A DNA stretch of 64,000 bases from Paradesertivirga mongoliensis (GTDB lineage Bacteria > Bacteroidota > Bacteroidia > Sphingobacteriales > Sphingobacteriaceae): contig NZ_JAFMZO010000003.1 in the NCBI RefSeq assembly GCF_024436395.1, forward strand, positions 806,001 through 870,000. The letters run 5' to 3'. Positions within the stretch are counted from its first letter, which is position 1; every line of letters starts with the position of its first letter. A program made the translations under genes and the position numbers. Shown here one piece after another: positions 1 through 9,600 of the stretch. Below the pieces are notes generated by a model, which searched no databases, was not told the origin of the DNA, and was given only the letters and a program-made list of their open reading frames with translations.

Positions 1-1867
1 CGGGATCAAAAACTATTAATCCTTCGGTGGTGGCCACCCAGATCTTCCCGCTTGCGTCCTCAGCAATGTGCCGTACTTTATTATAATTCCCTTTGGGATA
101 ATTTTTAAATGAAGTTTGCGTGGTTATAAATTCTGTTTTGTCTCCTCGTTCATCTATAAGAATTAAACCGTCGCCGTAAGAACCTGCCCATATCCTGCCC
201 TTACTGTCTTCCAAAACAGTATAAACCATGGTAGTATTTAAGGAGCGGGGATTTGAATCGCTTTTTACAAAATGACTTAGTTTATACCGGCTTTTCTCCT
301 CATTTAAAGGCTCTGCCTTATATAAGCCGTTATCTTTGGTGCCCAGCCAGATCCTCCCTTTCCTGTCTTCAACTATGCAATATGCCCCTTGCCCGGTTTC
401 GGGCTTCGAGTCAAACAGATCGTTCAGCACTTTTCCGTTATCGATGACGAAAATCCCGCCCGACTTTGTTCCAATCCACAGTCGGTTTTTACGATCTGCC
501 AACACACTTCTAACTTCATTACTTGACCTGTTAAAACTGCTATTCCTGAGAATGCTCTGCTTGAAATCGCTTCTCTGAAATACAATCTTTTCAAGCCCCC
601 GGGCATCTGTACTCAACCATAATACGCCCGTAGGATCGTAATAAAGAGCAGTAACAGAATTTGAAAAACGGCTGTATGGGTTGCGTGGTTCGTTATAAAA
701 ATACTCTACTTCATCCTTTTTTCTATCGTAGTAGCCGAAGCCGCAGCCCTTCATATAGGTCCAAACGGTGCCTTCCTTATCTTCAAAAACCTTATAATCT
801 TCCGGAATATGCAAATAATTACTCAGGTTTTTCTGCGTAAAATACCGGTATCGACCGCTTTTGGGCTCTAGTTTATATACACCTATTATTGCAGGCTCTA
901 TCCACAGTAAACCCGAACGGTCTTCATAAATAGAAAATAAAGGTTCTCCCTTGTTTATCTGAGTAGCGGCTAGTTTACTGCCGTCTGCAGCGATAGAAAT
1001 AACTGCGCCAGTTGCCGTGGTGCAATAGATTTTGTTACTCCTTGCGGAAATATGCACATTATTGAGGGCCGCTTTACTTACTTTATACTTACGGAGGGTA
1101 TTTGAATTCTTTTTGTAATCAAGCAAGTATCCACTTGAGGTAGTAAACCAAAGGTCGTTGCCACTTTCGTCTGCATGAGTATACACCAACCCCTTGAAGC
1201 GATTATCTGCTACAGCCCGGTAACTTTTATCAGCCTGTCTGGCGATACGAACCAATCCTCTTGACGTGCCCAGCCAGGCATTTTTTGATTTATCAAGATG
1301 AAAAAAAAGAATATCGTTTGAAGGCAACTGAAAACCATGCTTCAGTCCTTTTGCAAATCTTACCACCGATGGAGTTTGACTTGCACTGTTCTTAATCAGA
1401 AAAAGTCCCTGATCCACACTTTTCAACCAGACACCTTCATCACCCACCTGCAAAATCTTACTGAAAAGAATAGCTTCTGTTCCTTTAACATTAAGAAGAT
1501 CTGAAATCGCTAAAAACTCCTCGGACCGCTTATCAAACCTGTAAATCTGGCTATCATAAGCCCTTAGCCAGATAAAACCCGCTTTGTCATCAACTATTTC
1601 ATAAACCCTGTTGCTTCGTAAACTTGAATTATCTCCGGGATAAGATTTGAAATTAACGAAATTATGCCCGTCAAACCGGCTGATGCCAGCCCATGAACCA
1701 ATCCATATATATCCTTCATTATCTTTAATGATAGAGCGAATGCGGTTGTCGGGAAGTCCGTCGCTTGTAGAATAATGACTTATAATACTTTTAACCTGGG
1801 ATTGTGCGCTTAAGCCCCAGAGCATAAAAAAAAGAAATCCGCCCCTTTTTAAAATCCCAAAAATCAT
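1..1867 (-). CDS. Hybrid two-component system (HTCS) sensor, N-terminal part, cut by the window edge
   Basis: This is an open frame of 622 codons with no stop before the left edge. It starts at ATG 1867-1865 with a short hydrophobic leader (MIFGILKRGG..., then FFMLWGLSA). The mature part opens with a 'YSTSDGLPDNRIRSIIKDNEGYIW' type phrase and continues as many repeats of the form 'DxxGxIWIGTxxGL' (for example near residues 45-65, 90-105, 150-165, 470-485, 515-530 and 565-580), the mark of Reg_prop beta-propeller sensor domains. In HTCS proteins this periplasmic double propeller binds an oligosaccharide and is followed by a Y_Y_Y domain, kinase, receiver and AraC-type DNA-binding domain; those parts would lie beyond the edge. 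It sits next to a pectate lyase and a pectin methylesterase, so a pectin oligosaccharide is the likely signal (inference). Confidence 0.9.
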   Translation of the reverse strand, partial: MIFGILKRGGFLFFMLWGLSAQSQVKSIISHYSTSDGLPDNRIRSIIKDNEGYIWIGSWAGISRFDGHNFVNFKSYPGDNSSLRSNRVYEIVDDKAGFIWLRAYDSQIYRFDKRSEEFLAISDLLNVKGTEAILFSKILQVGDEGVWLKSVDQGLFLIKNSASQTPSVVRFAKGLKHGFQLPSNDILFFHLDKSKNAWLGTSRGLVRIARQADKSYRAVADNRFKGLVYTHADESGNDLWFTTSSGYLLDYKKNSNTLRKYKVSKAALNNVHISARSNKIYCTTATGAVISIAADGSKLAATQINKGEPLFSIYEDRSGLLWIEPAIIGVYKLEPKSGRYRYFTQKNLSNYLHIPEDYKVFEDKEGTVWTYMKGCGFGYYDRKKDEVEYFYNEPRNPYSRFSNSVTALYYDPTGVLWLSTDARGLEKIVFQRSDFKQSILRNSSFNRSSNEVRSVLADRKNRLWIGTKSGGIFVIDNGKVLNDLFDSKPETGQGAYCIVEDRKGRIWLGTKDNGLYKAEPLNEEKSRYKLSHFVKSDSNPRSLNTTMVYTVLEDSKGRIWAGSYGDGLILIDERGDKTEFITTQTSFKNYPKGNYNKVRHIAEDASGKIWVATTEGLIVFDP

Positions 1868-2154
1868 CTCTTTATACTGCCCTTTACTTCTAACATAAAG
1901 ATATTAGAAAATTTTATTGTCCTGTAATTCCCTCTGGGATAAAACCCAGGGCTCGTTCATCTTCTAATGGTAATTTAGCCTATTTTAGGGAGAAATCAAA
2001 TATATAAAGAAACCGGACTTCGCCCGTTATTCTGCGGGCTAAATAAATTATCGAATGAAAATCAGGTTATTTAAATAGATTCCGGCTATCCGGATTGAAA
2101 AGAACCAACAGACTTATTCCTAAGAACGCAATATTCTGCCGGGCAGGTAAAATT

Positions 2155-2189
2155 AAAAGCTCCCGTTGATGGTGTCAACGGGAGCTTTT
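2155..2189. terminator. Hairpin terminator after the pectate lyase
   Basis: A 15-bp perfect stem (AAAAGCTCCCGTTGA paired with 2175-2189) with a 5-base loop, flanked by A and T runs. It lies 20 bases beyond the stop of the minus-strand pectate lyase, and being A/T-flanked on both sides it could also work on the other strand. Confidence 0.85.
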
Positions 2190-2209
2190 AAGAGGCGATC
2201 TACGCTCAA

Positions 2210-3322
2210 TCAAATTCCATTACAGGTATTGCCTGATAAAGTTGCACCCGCCCCGGTTGATGAGGTAACTGCAGATTTCACGCTTGAAGCAGAAAGTATT
2301 GAAATACTGTAAGGAGGGATAAATGCATTTACGCCATTACCCGCTGTATTGCCGCTAACATTAGTAAAAATATTATTCCTTACCTGAACTGCCGTCGACC
2401 TGTTATCCATCCGGTCTATAGGATTCTTTACATTTTCAAACACATTGGATTCTACTAACAGATTGGCTTCAAATCCGGCCTGCACACAATAACTGCTCGC
2501 CGTGCTGTTAAAGTAACTGTTAACGATATGAACTTTTCCGAATCTTACCCGCGGCATACGAGCTTTACAGCCCGGCGCCCACCAGCATTTCGAAAATGTG
2601 ATCTGTAGTTTGCCCCGGTCGGCAATGGCATCATCTCCGGAACCAATTAAGTTCGAAAACCTGTGATCATCAGATCCACCCGGTCCATCAGGCCTTGGCG
2701 CTTTCAGGTATGTGAATTTGGTCCAGGATACGGTGATGAAATCTGAAGTATTTTTAATATCAAGATTGCCATCGACACCGTCTCTGAACTCGCAATGGTC
2801 AACCCAGATATTCTTGCAAGCGTCGATGGTTAGATTATCCTTCCCGTCTACATCGTACGCACCAGGCCCCTCAAAAATGAGGTTTTTGATAATGACGTTC
2901 GTCAGTCGTTTCATGTACAGGATCCCTGATCCCGAGGCGGTCTGATCTGTAGAAACCAGCTTTGCTCCCCTTGACCCAAAAATGGTTTTATTGGTCTGAT
3001 CCTGGAAAGAGATTCCACCGCCCGAAGGTATGGCAATGGTTCCGTTTACCTGGATGACTTTAACGCTGGTGTTAAGGATCGCCGATTTCAAAGCCGAATA
3101 GCTCGTTACCACTGTCGGAGTAACATCGCCGCCCCCCCAGGTTCCGCCGTTTCGCGATGCCCAGCCTTGTGCGGAACAGGCCAGTACGGAAGCTGAATTT
3201 TTTCTGGACGTTTGAGTTTCTGTTCCGGCAGCAGAATTTACATCTACCCCTTTTTTGCAACTTAACAGAATACTTAGCATTGCAACAGCAATAGCCGACA
3301 TACGAATTAGTTTTGTTTTCAT
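2210..3322 (-). CDS. Pectate lyase, PL1 family, lipoprotein
   Basis: This enzyme cleaves alpha-1,4-polygalacturonate by beta-elimination. The protein is 370 residues when started at ATG 3322. That start is chosen because it gives a clean lipoprotein signal (MKTKLIRMSAIAV... then LLSCKKG, cysteine about residue 22); the frame stays open to 3439 but the extra 39 codons do not look like a leader. Family marks are the 'WVDHCEF' segment (the vWiDH motif), the parallel beta-helix run of 'NVIIKNLIFEG'-type strands, and 'RMPRVRFGKVHIVNSYF', the RxPxxR region carrying the catalytic arginine. A terminator follows and a long leader precedes it. It is divergent from the pectin methylesterase, which makes its substrate, so the two probably act together at the cell surface. 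Confidence 0.92.
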   Translation of the reverse strand: MKTKLIRMSAIAVAMLSILLSCKKGVDVNSAAGTETQTSRKNSASVLACSAQGWASRNGGTWGGGDVTPTVVTSYSALKSAILNTSVKVIQVNGTIAIPSGGGISFQDQTNKTIFGSRGAKLVSTDQTASGSGILYMKRLTNVIIKNLIFEGPGAYDVDGKDNLTIDACKNIWVDHCEFRDGVDGNLDIKNTSDFITVSWTKFTYLKAPRPDGPGGSDDHRFSNLIGSGDDAIADRGKLQITFSKCWWAPGCKARMPRVRFGKVHIVNSYFNSTASSYCVQAGFEANLLVESNVFENVKNPIDRMDNRSTAVQVRNNIFTNVSGNTAGNGVNAFIPPYSISILSASSVKSAVTSSTGAGATLSGNTCNGI

Positions 3323-3439
3323 TTTTGTTTGGTTTTTTTGGTTAATTATTGGGTTTGTTTTTTCATATATTTTATTGCCCAGGCATATTGCCCGACCAGC
3401 ACTTGCGGTAAAATACAGCGTATTGATCATGCTCATCAC

Positions 3440-3985
3440 TCAGTAAGGCGGTAGTTCATCGCAGCAGAATTTCACTGCTTTCAAATGTTTTTCTTTTTGG
3501 TTTCAGGTATAATGTGGCAGCAGTAATGCGCAATATGCGAACACACTGGGACCCAAAGGTTTAAAAAAAGATATAAAAGGTCAAATTTTTGATAAAGCGC
3601 TTCGAAAAATCAGACAATAACTCTCGGTATTCCTATAGATTTCACCTTGCTTCATCTCATCGAGCGCTTCTTCCCACCCGAGCACATTACAACATGAGAG
3701 GTAATTTTTAAACCCAATAAATCAAATTTTAAACCTCGGCAGTTCCTTCAATCTTTAATATTGCCGGTAGCGGTTTTGATCACTCTTGTGCTCTGCCGTA
3801 TAACCAATTATTGATCAATAAGCTTTAGCAAGGTCGGCAGGATGACAGATCGCCTGGACAGATCCTTTTCGCTCCGGGAAATTCACTGTTTCGGATGGAA
3901 ACCGGAGCACCAAAATAAAAGGCACTATATAACAGTGCTAACATTTACAGAATATAAACCAATTTCTAACAATAAATAAACTGAT
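3440..3985. other. Divergent intergenic region between pectate lyase and pectin methylesterase
   Basis: About 545 bases without a credible gene in six frames. It holds the candidate pectate lyase promoter and must hold the promoter of the rightward methylesterase gene, but I could not find a convincing TTTG/TAnnTTTG pair for the latter. Any HTCS binding site for the two genes should lie here; no clear inverted repeat was recognised. Confidence 0.6.
3554..3585 (-). promoter_or_regulatory. Candidate Bacteroidota promoter for the pectate lyase
   Basis: Read on the minus strand: TTTG (3585-3582), a 20-base spacer, then AACCTTTG (3561-3554), one mismatch from the TAnnTTTG -7 consensus of Bacteroidota sigma-ABfr. 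It would give a transcript start near 3547 and an unusually long leader of about 225 bases before ATG 3322. Confidence 0.45.
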
Positions 3986-6900
3986 ATGAGGAAACACTTT
4001 TACTTACTCTTAGCATTCCTATTTGCACAAAGTGCATGGGCTCAGGAAAAGCTTCTGTATTCTACAGACTTTCAGAATTGGACCGCTTTCTCGGCGGCCA
4101 CAGAACAAACATTTCCCAAAACAACAGACTTTTCCGGGGAGACATTAAATTTTAAGCTCTTCCAGGTTTGGATAAACCCGACCGGAAGAGATGAGACCAG
4201 ATTCAAATACACGCCCCAAACAGCGCCAAATGTACAGGTAACTGATGGCTGGGCCCAGGCGCAGAAAGTTGCTGGCTCTTACATGGAGCTTTCGCCTTTA
4301 AAGTCCATTACGAAAGTAACCTTTGTACATGGTGCGACAGGAAGCAGCAGAGGGTACAAGCTCTGGAAGAAAAATGCTACCGATGCTGATTGGGTAGTAG
4401 TATCAAGTGCATTTGCCAGCCCCAGCGCAGGGCAGGAAGTGACAGTAAATATTAACGATACTAATGTTGCTTTGAAGTTTACCAATCTGGCTGAAACCCA
4501 GAATGCTTATATGTTCAGCCTCAAAATTTATGGAAATTATGTTTCTGCAAATCCACAGTTTCCGTTAACAACCAGTTTAAATATTGAAGCAGCTGGTACA
4601 GTAACTAAAACCCCTAATAGTGACAACTATGACCAGGGTACTTCTGTGAACTTGCAGGCCACACCAAATTTCGGGTACAAATTTATAAAATGGACCGACT
4701 CTACCGATGCAGAGCTATCGACCACCAACCCTTACGCAGTTACTGTAAATTCGAAACAAAAAATCAAAGCTGTATTCGCAGCCGTAAACACCTATACTCT
4801 TGATGTAACAAAACTAGGTTCTAAATGGGGCGAAATCTCCTTAACGCCCGCACCCAACAACGGAAAATATGAAGAAGGGACCGAGGTAACGATGAAAGTT
4901 GTTCCTAATGCGGTCACCAATTTCAGCTATTGGGAAGACAATTCGACTGTTTCGCAGCGGGTGGTTACGATGAATGCAAATAAATCATTTACCGCCACGT
5001 TCGATGAGGTACCTTTTATAGTGGGCTGGGACTTCCGGTCGCAGACTCCTACATCATCCAGACCAGGAGACTATTCTTCGGAAACAAGCAATACCGGGAC
5101 GATCAATCTGTACGAATCTGTTAATGGCGCTGCACCGGTGGTTAAAGGATGGCTTGCATCACTGGGAGCTTTTTCTCCATCGTACCCGCATGTCCGGTTC
5201 TGGTCAGCCGGGGCGGAGTTTAAAACCACCCGCAGACATTTAAAAGCTCAATTTGCAACAACGAACTATAAAAATGTGCAGGTAAAATCGATGATCTCCG
5301 GGAATTATCAGGCCTATTCGATCATGACAATGCAATACTCGCTGGACGACATTACCTTTAAAGAGTTTGCCCGTGCTGATTTAACTCAAACGTTCGGCAG
5401 CTCATGGAAAGATTTGAACGCAGTGCTCCCCGTTGAGGCCGAAAATCAGCCGAAAGTATATGTGAGATGGATTGCCGATACCACAAGTCCGATTATAAAT
5501 GAAGGTACCGACAATGACGGAACCGCTGTCACCAATGTTTTTGTATTTGGGGATAAAAATGTGCCACCAGATAATGTTGCGCCAGTGTTCGTTTCGGCGG
5601 TTCCTGCATCTGGCTCGGCAACTGCCACTACCAGCGGGTCTATCGTTGTTACCTTCGACGAGAAATTGAAAGCTGGCAGTGGAGATATTACGCTGGGTTC
5701 AACCGTCTTAACCGGATCTTACGGCTCAAAAACCGTTACCTTTAAGTACGAAAAATTAAATTACGACACGGAATATACCTTTACTATTCCTTCTGGCGCT
5801 TTAACCGACCTTTCGGGAAATGTGTTTGCAGGGCTGACTTACAAATTCAGAACCGGCAAACGGACTGAACCCACCAAAAAAGTATTTGACGCCGTGGTTG
5901 CCAAAGACGGCTCGGGCGATTACACTTCTGTAATAGACGCTATTGCCGCAGCACCCACAGGAAGAACTTTACCATGGCTTATCTATATCAAAAATGGCAA
6001 ATACGTGGGTCATCACGATATTCCATCAAACAAGCCGTTCATTCACTTAATCGGCCAGAAACGGGATAGCGTTATTTTGTCCGACAGCAGGCTTTCGGGC
6101 GGTCCGAACGCGGTACACGTTAGCTTGGGAGCAACGATGGTTGTTAATTCCAAAGATGTTTATTTTGAGAATCTTACCTTAGAAAACAGCGTTGGTTACG
6201 AAAACCTGACAGGTCCACAGGCTCTTGCCTTATATGCGTTAACAGATCGTTTTGCAACTAATAACGTTTGGCTAAGAAGCTACCAGGACACCTATCTTAC
6301 CGCCTATTCAAACATCAACGACAGGCAATACCTGAAAAACTCGAAAATCGAGGGAGCTGTCGATTACATTTATGGCGGAGGCGACGTTTTCTTCGACAGA
6401 TGTACCTTAACAAATAACCGCGCTGATGGCGGATACATTGTAGCGCCGAGCCATGCAACTGGTACCCTTTGGGGCTATGTGTTTAGCAATTGCACCATCG
6501 ACGAATCTCCAAGGATCAGCAATGGAAGCAACTACTTTGGCAGGCCATGGCAAAACGCCCCAAAAACGGTATTTATCAATACTACTTTAAAATCCGGCAT
6601 TAAACCGGCGGGCTGGTGGTACAAAATGGGTGCGATACCGGCAGTGTTTGCAGATTACAATACCATGGATAAAGACGGTAACCCTGTCGACCTGTCGCAA
6701 CGTATTTCAGAATATGAGTACGATGTTAAAGATGCTAACGGCAACGTAACGAGCACTGTTAAAGGAACCGCGAAAAGTTCGTTAACTGATGCCGAGGCAG
6801 CCAACTATTCTTATGAAAACGTGATTTTGAGAAGCGGTGACACCTGGGATCCGAGAATGATGGCCGAAGCTCCGGAAAATCCGTCGAATGTACAAATCAG

Positions 6901-8836
6901 CGGCGCATCGCTTACCTGGAACAGCGTGCCGTATACACGCTTGTATATTGTTTTCCGGAATCAGGCTGTCGTCGGTTTTACTATCACTAATTCTTATACA
7001 GACGCCACAGCCCTTGGTGGCACAAGCTATACCTACGCTGTTCAGGCCGTTGGTGAATTTGGAGCTCTCAGCGGCTTAACCCAGGCCGTTGTTGCAGGTG
7101 CTAAGCAGGCTCAAACAATAGCTTTTAATGCATTGACCGGCAAAAACACAGCCGACGCAGACTTTGATGCCGGCGCAACAGCGTCTTCTGGCTTAGCGGT
7201 AAGCCTGAGTAGCAGCAATACCGCTGTAGCTACTATCGTGAATGGTAAGATCCATATCGTTGGAGCTGGTACTACAACTATTACCGCTTCGCAGGCGGGC
7301 GACGCTTCCTGGCTTGCTGCAACTGCTGTAGGCAGAGAGCTGGTGGTTACTGCCGCCCAACAATCCCAAACCATCACATTCAACGCTTTTTCTCCTAAGA
7401 CTGTTACCGATACCGATTTCGATGCCAGCGCAACAGCATCTTCCGGCCTGGCAGTAAGCTTAAGCAGCAGCAATACTGCTGTAGCTACTATTCTGAACGG
7501 CAAGATTCACATCGTGGGAGCAGGGACAACAACTATTACCGCTTCACAGGCTGGCGATGCCACCTGGCTTGCTGCAACTCCGGTCAGCAGAGACTTAGTC
7601 GTTACTGCCACTCAACAATCTCAAACCATCACATTCAACGCTCTTTCTGCTAAGACTGTTACCGATGCCGACTTCGATGCCGGCGCAACAGCCTCTTCTG
7701 GCTTAGCCGTAAGCTTAAGCAGCAGTAATACCGCTGTAGCTACTATTGTGAGTGGTAAAATCCATATCGTGGGAGCTGGAACTACAACTATCACTGCTTC
7801 CCAGGCTGGCGATGCAAGCTGGGCTGCTGCAACTCCGGTAGGCAGGGAATTAGTGGTAAGCAAAGTAGCTCAAACCATCACATTTAATGTCCTGCCGGCT
7901 AAAAGCATCACTTCGGATGATTTTGCTGCCGGCGCTACGGCGAGTTCCGGCTTGACGGTAAGTTACTCCAGCAGCAATACAGGGGTGGCTACAATAGTGA
8001 ACGGAACGATCCAGATAACAGGGGTGGGTTCTGCTGATATCACTGCCAGTCAGGCTGGAAATGCACAGTATAATGCTGCAGCTCCGGTGGTGCGGACCCT
8101 CGTGGTATCCGACCGCTTTAAGCTTCCTGCAAATAACTTCCAGGTGAAAGCTTCTGATGAAGTTTGCTCGACCGGGAATGATGGGAAGATCAATATCACA
8201 GCTACGCAGGATCTGGCCTACAAAGCCAGTGTAGTAATTAACGGCAGCAATACCGTACTTGCTTTTACCACTGCCCTTGAAATCCCTTCTTTAAATGCAG
8301 GGAACTATAAGGTTTGTATCACGGTTGACGGACAGGCGGATTACAGTCAGTGCTTTGACTTAACGGTGCGTGAGCCGCAGCCTTTAAGTATGTATTCGGT
8401 GGTTAAATCGGATGATAAAACAGTAGTTCTGAATATGACCGGATCCGAGCGGTATTTTATCCGGATGAACAATAAATCATATCAAACCACTACCAGCTCC
8501 ATTACCTTACCTCTTGCCGAAGGCTTGAATCAGATCAGCGTAAGCACAGAAAAGGAATGTCAGGGTACCATTGAAAAGAGCATTTTCATTTCCGATGGTC
8601 ATACCATTTATCCGAATCCCTTTGATCAGCATGTATTCATCAATATGGGTAATGACAGTTCTGCTTCGGCTAACGTAACGCTTACCGATTTAAGCGGAGC
8701 CCGTAAGTACGCTGCGGTTCAGAAAGTCCAGAACGGTGTAGTTCAGGTGAGTTTTTCTGACCTCCCTCAGGGAATGTATATCATTAATGTAAAAACCAGT
8801 TTAACCGAGAGTTCATCTAAAATATTAAAACAATGA
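3986..8836 (+). CDS. Multidomain secreted pectin methylesterase (CE8) with type IX secretion tail
   Basis: It demethylates homogalacturonan, making it accessible to the neighbouring pectate lyase. Order of parts: signal peptide (1-19, ending AWA); a beta-rich N-terminal domain (about 20-185); two InlB-type B repeats (about 190-345, 'GTSVNLQATPNFGYKFIKW'); a second beta-rich domain (350-525); an Ig-like Big_5 domain (530-628); the CE8 beta-helix (about 630-960) with YQDTYLT (near 766), GAVDYIYGGGDVFFD (near 790, catalytic aspartates) and FGRPWQ (near 852); a fibronectin-like piece (955-1035); four Ig-like repeats (1040-1375); and a C-terminal domain starting near IYPNPFDQ (1535-1616), a type A sorting signal for type IX secretion. 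At 1616 residues it is several times larger than a typical CE8 enzyme. Its stop overlaps the next start (ATGA), showing translational coupling. Confidence 0.92.
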   Translation: MRKHFYLLLAFLFAQSAWAQEKLLYSTDFQNWTAFSAATEQTFPKTTDFSGETLNFKLFQVWINPTGRDETRFKYTPQTAPNVQVTDGWAQAQKVAGSYMELSPLKSITKVTFVHGATGSSRGYKLWKKNATDADWVVVSSAFASPSAGQEVTVNINDTNVALKFTNLAETQNAYMFSLKIYGNYVSANPQFPLTTSLNIEAAGTVTKTPNSDNYDQGTSVNLQATPNFGYKFIKWTDSTDAELSTTNPYAVTVNSKQKIKAVFAAVNTYTLDVTKLGSKWGEISLTPAPNNGKYEEGTEVTMKVVPNAVTNFSYWEDNSTVSQRVVTMNANKSFTATFDEVPFIVGWDFRSQTPTSSRPGDYSSETSNTGTINLYESVNGAAPVVKGWLASLGAFSPSYPHVRFWSAGAEFKTTRRHLKAQFATTNYKNVQVKSMISGNYQAYSIMTMQYSLDDITFKEFARADLTQTFGSSWKDLNAVLPVEAENQPKVYVRWIADTTSPIINEGTDNDGTAVTNVFVFGDKNVPPDNVAPVFVSAVPASGSATATTSGSIVVTFDEKLKAGSGDITLGSTVLTGSYGSKTVTFKYEKLNYDTEYTFTIPSGALTDLSGNVFAGLTYKFRTGKRTEPTKKVFDAVVAKDGSGDYTSVIDAIAAAPTGRTLPWLIYIKNGKYVGHHDIPSNKPFIHLIGQKRDSVILSDSRLSGGPNAVHVSLGATMVVNSKDVYFENLTLENSVGYENLTGPQALALYALTDRFATNNVWLRSYQDTYLTAYSNINDRQYLKNSKIEGAVDYIYGGGDVFFDRCTLTNNRADGGYIVAPSHATGTLWGYVFSNCTIDESPRISNGSNYFGRPWQNAPKTVFINTTLKSGIKPAGWWYKMGAIPAVFADYNTMDKDGNPVDLSQRISEYEYDVKDANGNVTSTVKGTAKSSLTDAEAANYSYENVILRSGDTWDPRMMAEAPENPSNVQISGASLTWNSVPYTRLYIVFRNQAVVGFTITNSYTDATALGGTSYTYAVQAVGEFGALSGLTQAVVAGAKQAQTIAFNALTGKNTADADFDAGATASSGLAVSLSSSNTAVATIVNGKIHIVGAGTTTITASQAGDASWLAATAVGRELVVTAAQQSQTITFNAFSPKTVTDTDFDASATASSGLAVSLSSSNTAVATILNGKIHIVGAGTTTITASQAGDATWLAATPVSRDLVVTATQQSQTITFNALSAKTVTDADFDAGATASSGLAVSLSSSNTAVATIVSGKIHIVGAGTTTITASQAGDASWAAATPVGRELVVSKVAQTITFNVLPAKSITSDDFAAGATASSGLTVSYSSSNTGVATIVNGTIQITGVGSADITASQAGNAQYNAAAPVVRTLVVSDRFKLPANNFQVKASDEVCSTGNDGKINITATQDLAYKASVVINGSNTVLAFTTALEIPSLNAGNYKVCITVDGQADYSQCFDLTVREPQPLSMYSVVKSDDKTVVLNMTGSERYFIRMNNKSYQTTTSSITLPLAEGLNQISVSTEKECQGTIEKSIFISDGHTIYPNPFDQHVFINMGNDSSASANVTLTDLSGARKYAAVQKVQNGVVQVSFSDLPQGMYIINVKTSLTESSSKILKQ
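7112..8105 (+). repeat. Four in-frame Ig-like repeats within the methylesterase gene
   Basis: Units begin near 7112, 7367, 7622 and 7871, so the spacing is 255, 255 and 249 bases. The first three units are nearly identical at both DNA and protein level (shared 'SLSSSNTAVATI' and 'IHIVGAGTTTITASQAGD'); the fourth is diverged. They encode about 85-residue bacterial Ig-like (Big_2-like) domains. The near identity of the first three suggests recent duplication or gene conversion, and unit number could vary between strains. Confidence 0.9.
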
Positions 8837-9513
8837 AGCAACTGATTATAGCCATATTATGCATTAGTTTATTCGCCTGTAAAAAAGGCAAGAAAGTTCC
8901 CCCTGTGCCTGCCCAGGCGGTGCTGGTTTCGCCGGCAGCAAACGAAGCATGTACCAAGGGAACGATTATCTCGCCCACCAGTAGTTCGGTAACCTTGAAG
9001 TGGAACGCTGCTTCAAATGCTGATAGTTATGAGGTTGTGGTTAAAAACCTCTTAACTCAGGCGGAGACCAAACAGAGCAGCACCGCTACTCAGTTGGTGC
9101 TTAACCTAAGCAGTAACACACCTTTTTCATGGATGGTTGTTTCTAAATCGTCAGCCAGCGCCGAGGTGAGCACCAGTGAAACCCGTAAGTTCTACAACGC
9201 CGGACAAGCGGTTACTTACATGGCTCCTTTCCCGCCCGACAATCTTTTGCCGGCCATGCGGCAAGCGGTTACTGCGGTAAATGGTAAGATCAACCTCACC
9301 TGGACTGCTGATGATGCTGACAACGACCTGAGCAGCTATGATGTTTATCTGAGTACGGCAAGCAGTCCTGCTCTGTTACAAGCCGGTGTTATGGAGAAAA
9401 AACTGGATAATGTTACGGTAACTGCCGGAACTACTTATTACTGGAAAGTGGTAGCCAAAGACGCAAAAGGAAATACCTCTGAGTCGATGGTTAATACGTT
9501 TAAGGTGAATTAG
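8833..9513 (+). CDS. Small lipoprotein with two fibronectin type III-like domains
   Basis: This 226-residue protein has a lipoprotein leader (MKQLIIAILCISLFACKKG, cysteine at 16). Two fibronectin III-like beta domains follow: about 30-120 ('SVTLKWNAASNADSYEVVV') and 135-226 ('KINLTWTADDADNDLSSYDVYL', 'GTTYYWKVVAKDAKGN'). Its ATG overlaps the stop of the methylesterase gene, so the two are made together. No catalytic motif is seen. The likely role is surface glycan binding or anchoring of the methylesterase, but that is inferred only from the coupling. Confidence 0.8.
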   Translation: MKQLIIAILCISLFACKKGKKVPPVPAQAVLVSPAANEACTKGTIISPTSSSVTLKWNAASNADSYEVVVKNLLTQAETKQSSTATQLVLNLSSNTPFSWMVVSKSSASAEVSTSETRKFYNAGQAVTYMAPFPPDNLLPAMRQAVTAVNGKINLTWTADDADNDLSSYDVYLSTASSPALLQAGVMEKKLDNVTVTAGTTYYWKVVAKDAKGNTSESMVNTFKVN

Positions 9514-9528
9514 GAAAAAAAAAGAGTT

Positions 9529-9570
9529 AACATCAACAGCCCGACACCAAGGTATCGGGCTGTTGATGTT
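9529..9570. terminator. Long perfect hairpin terminator between convergent units
   Basis: A 16-bp perfect stem (AACATCAACAGCCCGA, 9529-9544, paired with 9555-9570) around a 10-base loop. It lies 16 bases after the fibronectin lipoprotein stop and 30 bases from the end of the opposing small membrane gene, so it may end both transcripts. Confidence 0.8.
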
Positions 9571-9600
9571 TAATATAAACCCCGATAGACACTGCCTAAC

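Noticed and set aside
7111..7503. 130-codon minus-strand frame within the methylesterase gene
   Set aside because: Antisense shadow of the Ig-like repeats; the plus-strand reading frame is clearly the coding one.
7112..8105. Regularly spaced repeats as a possible CRISPR array
   Set aside because: The 255-base period lies in one open frame and encodes Ig-like domains; there are no short repeats with unique spacers. The same holds for the 300-base repeats at 30010-31545.
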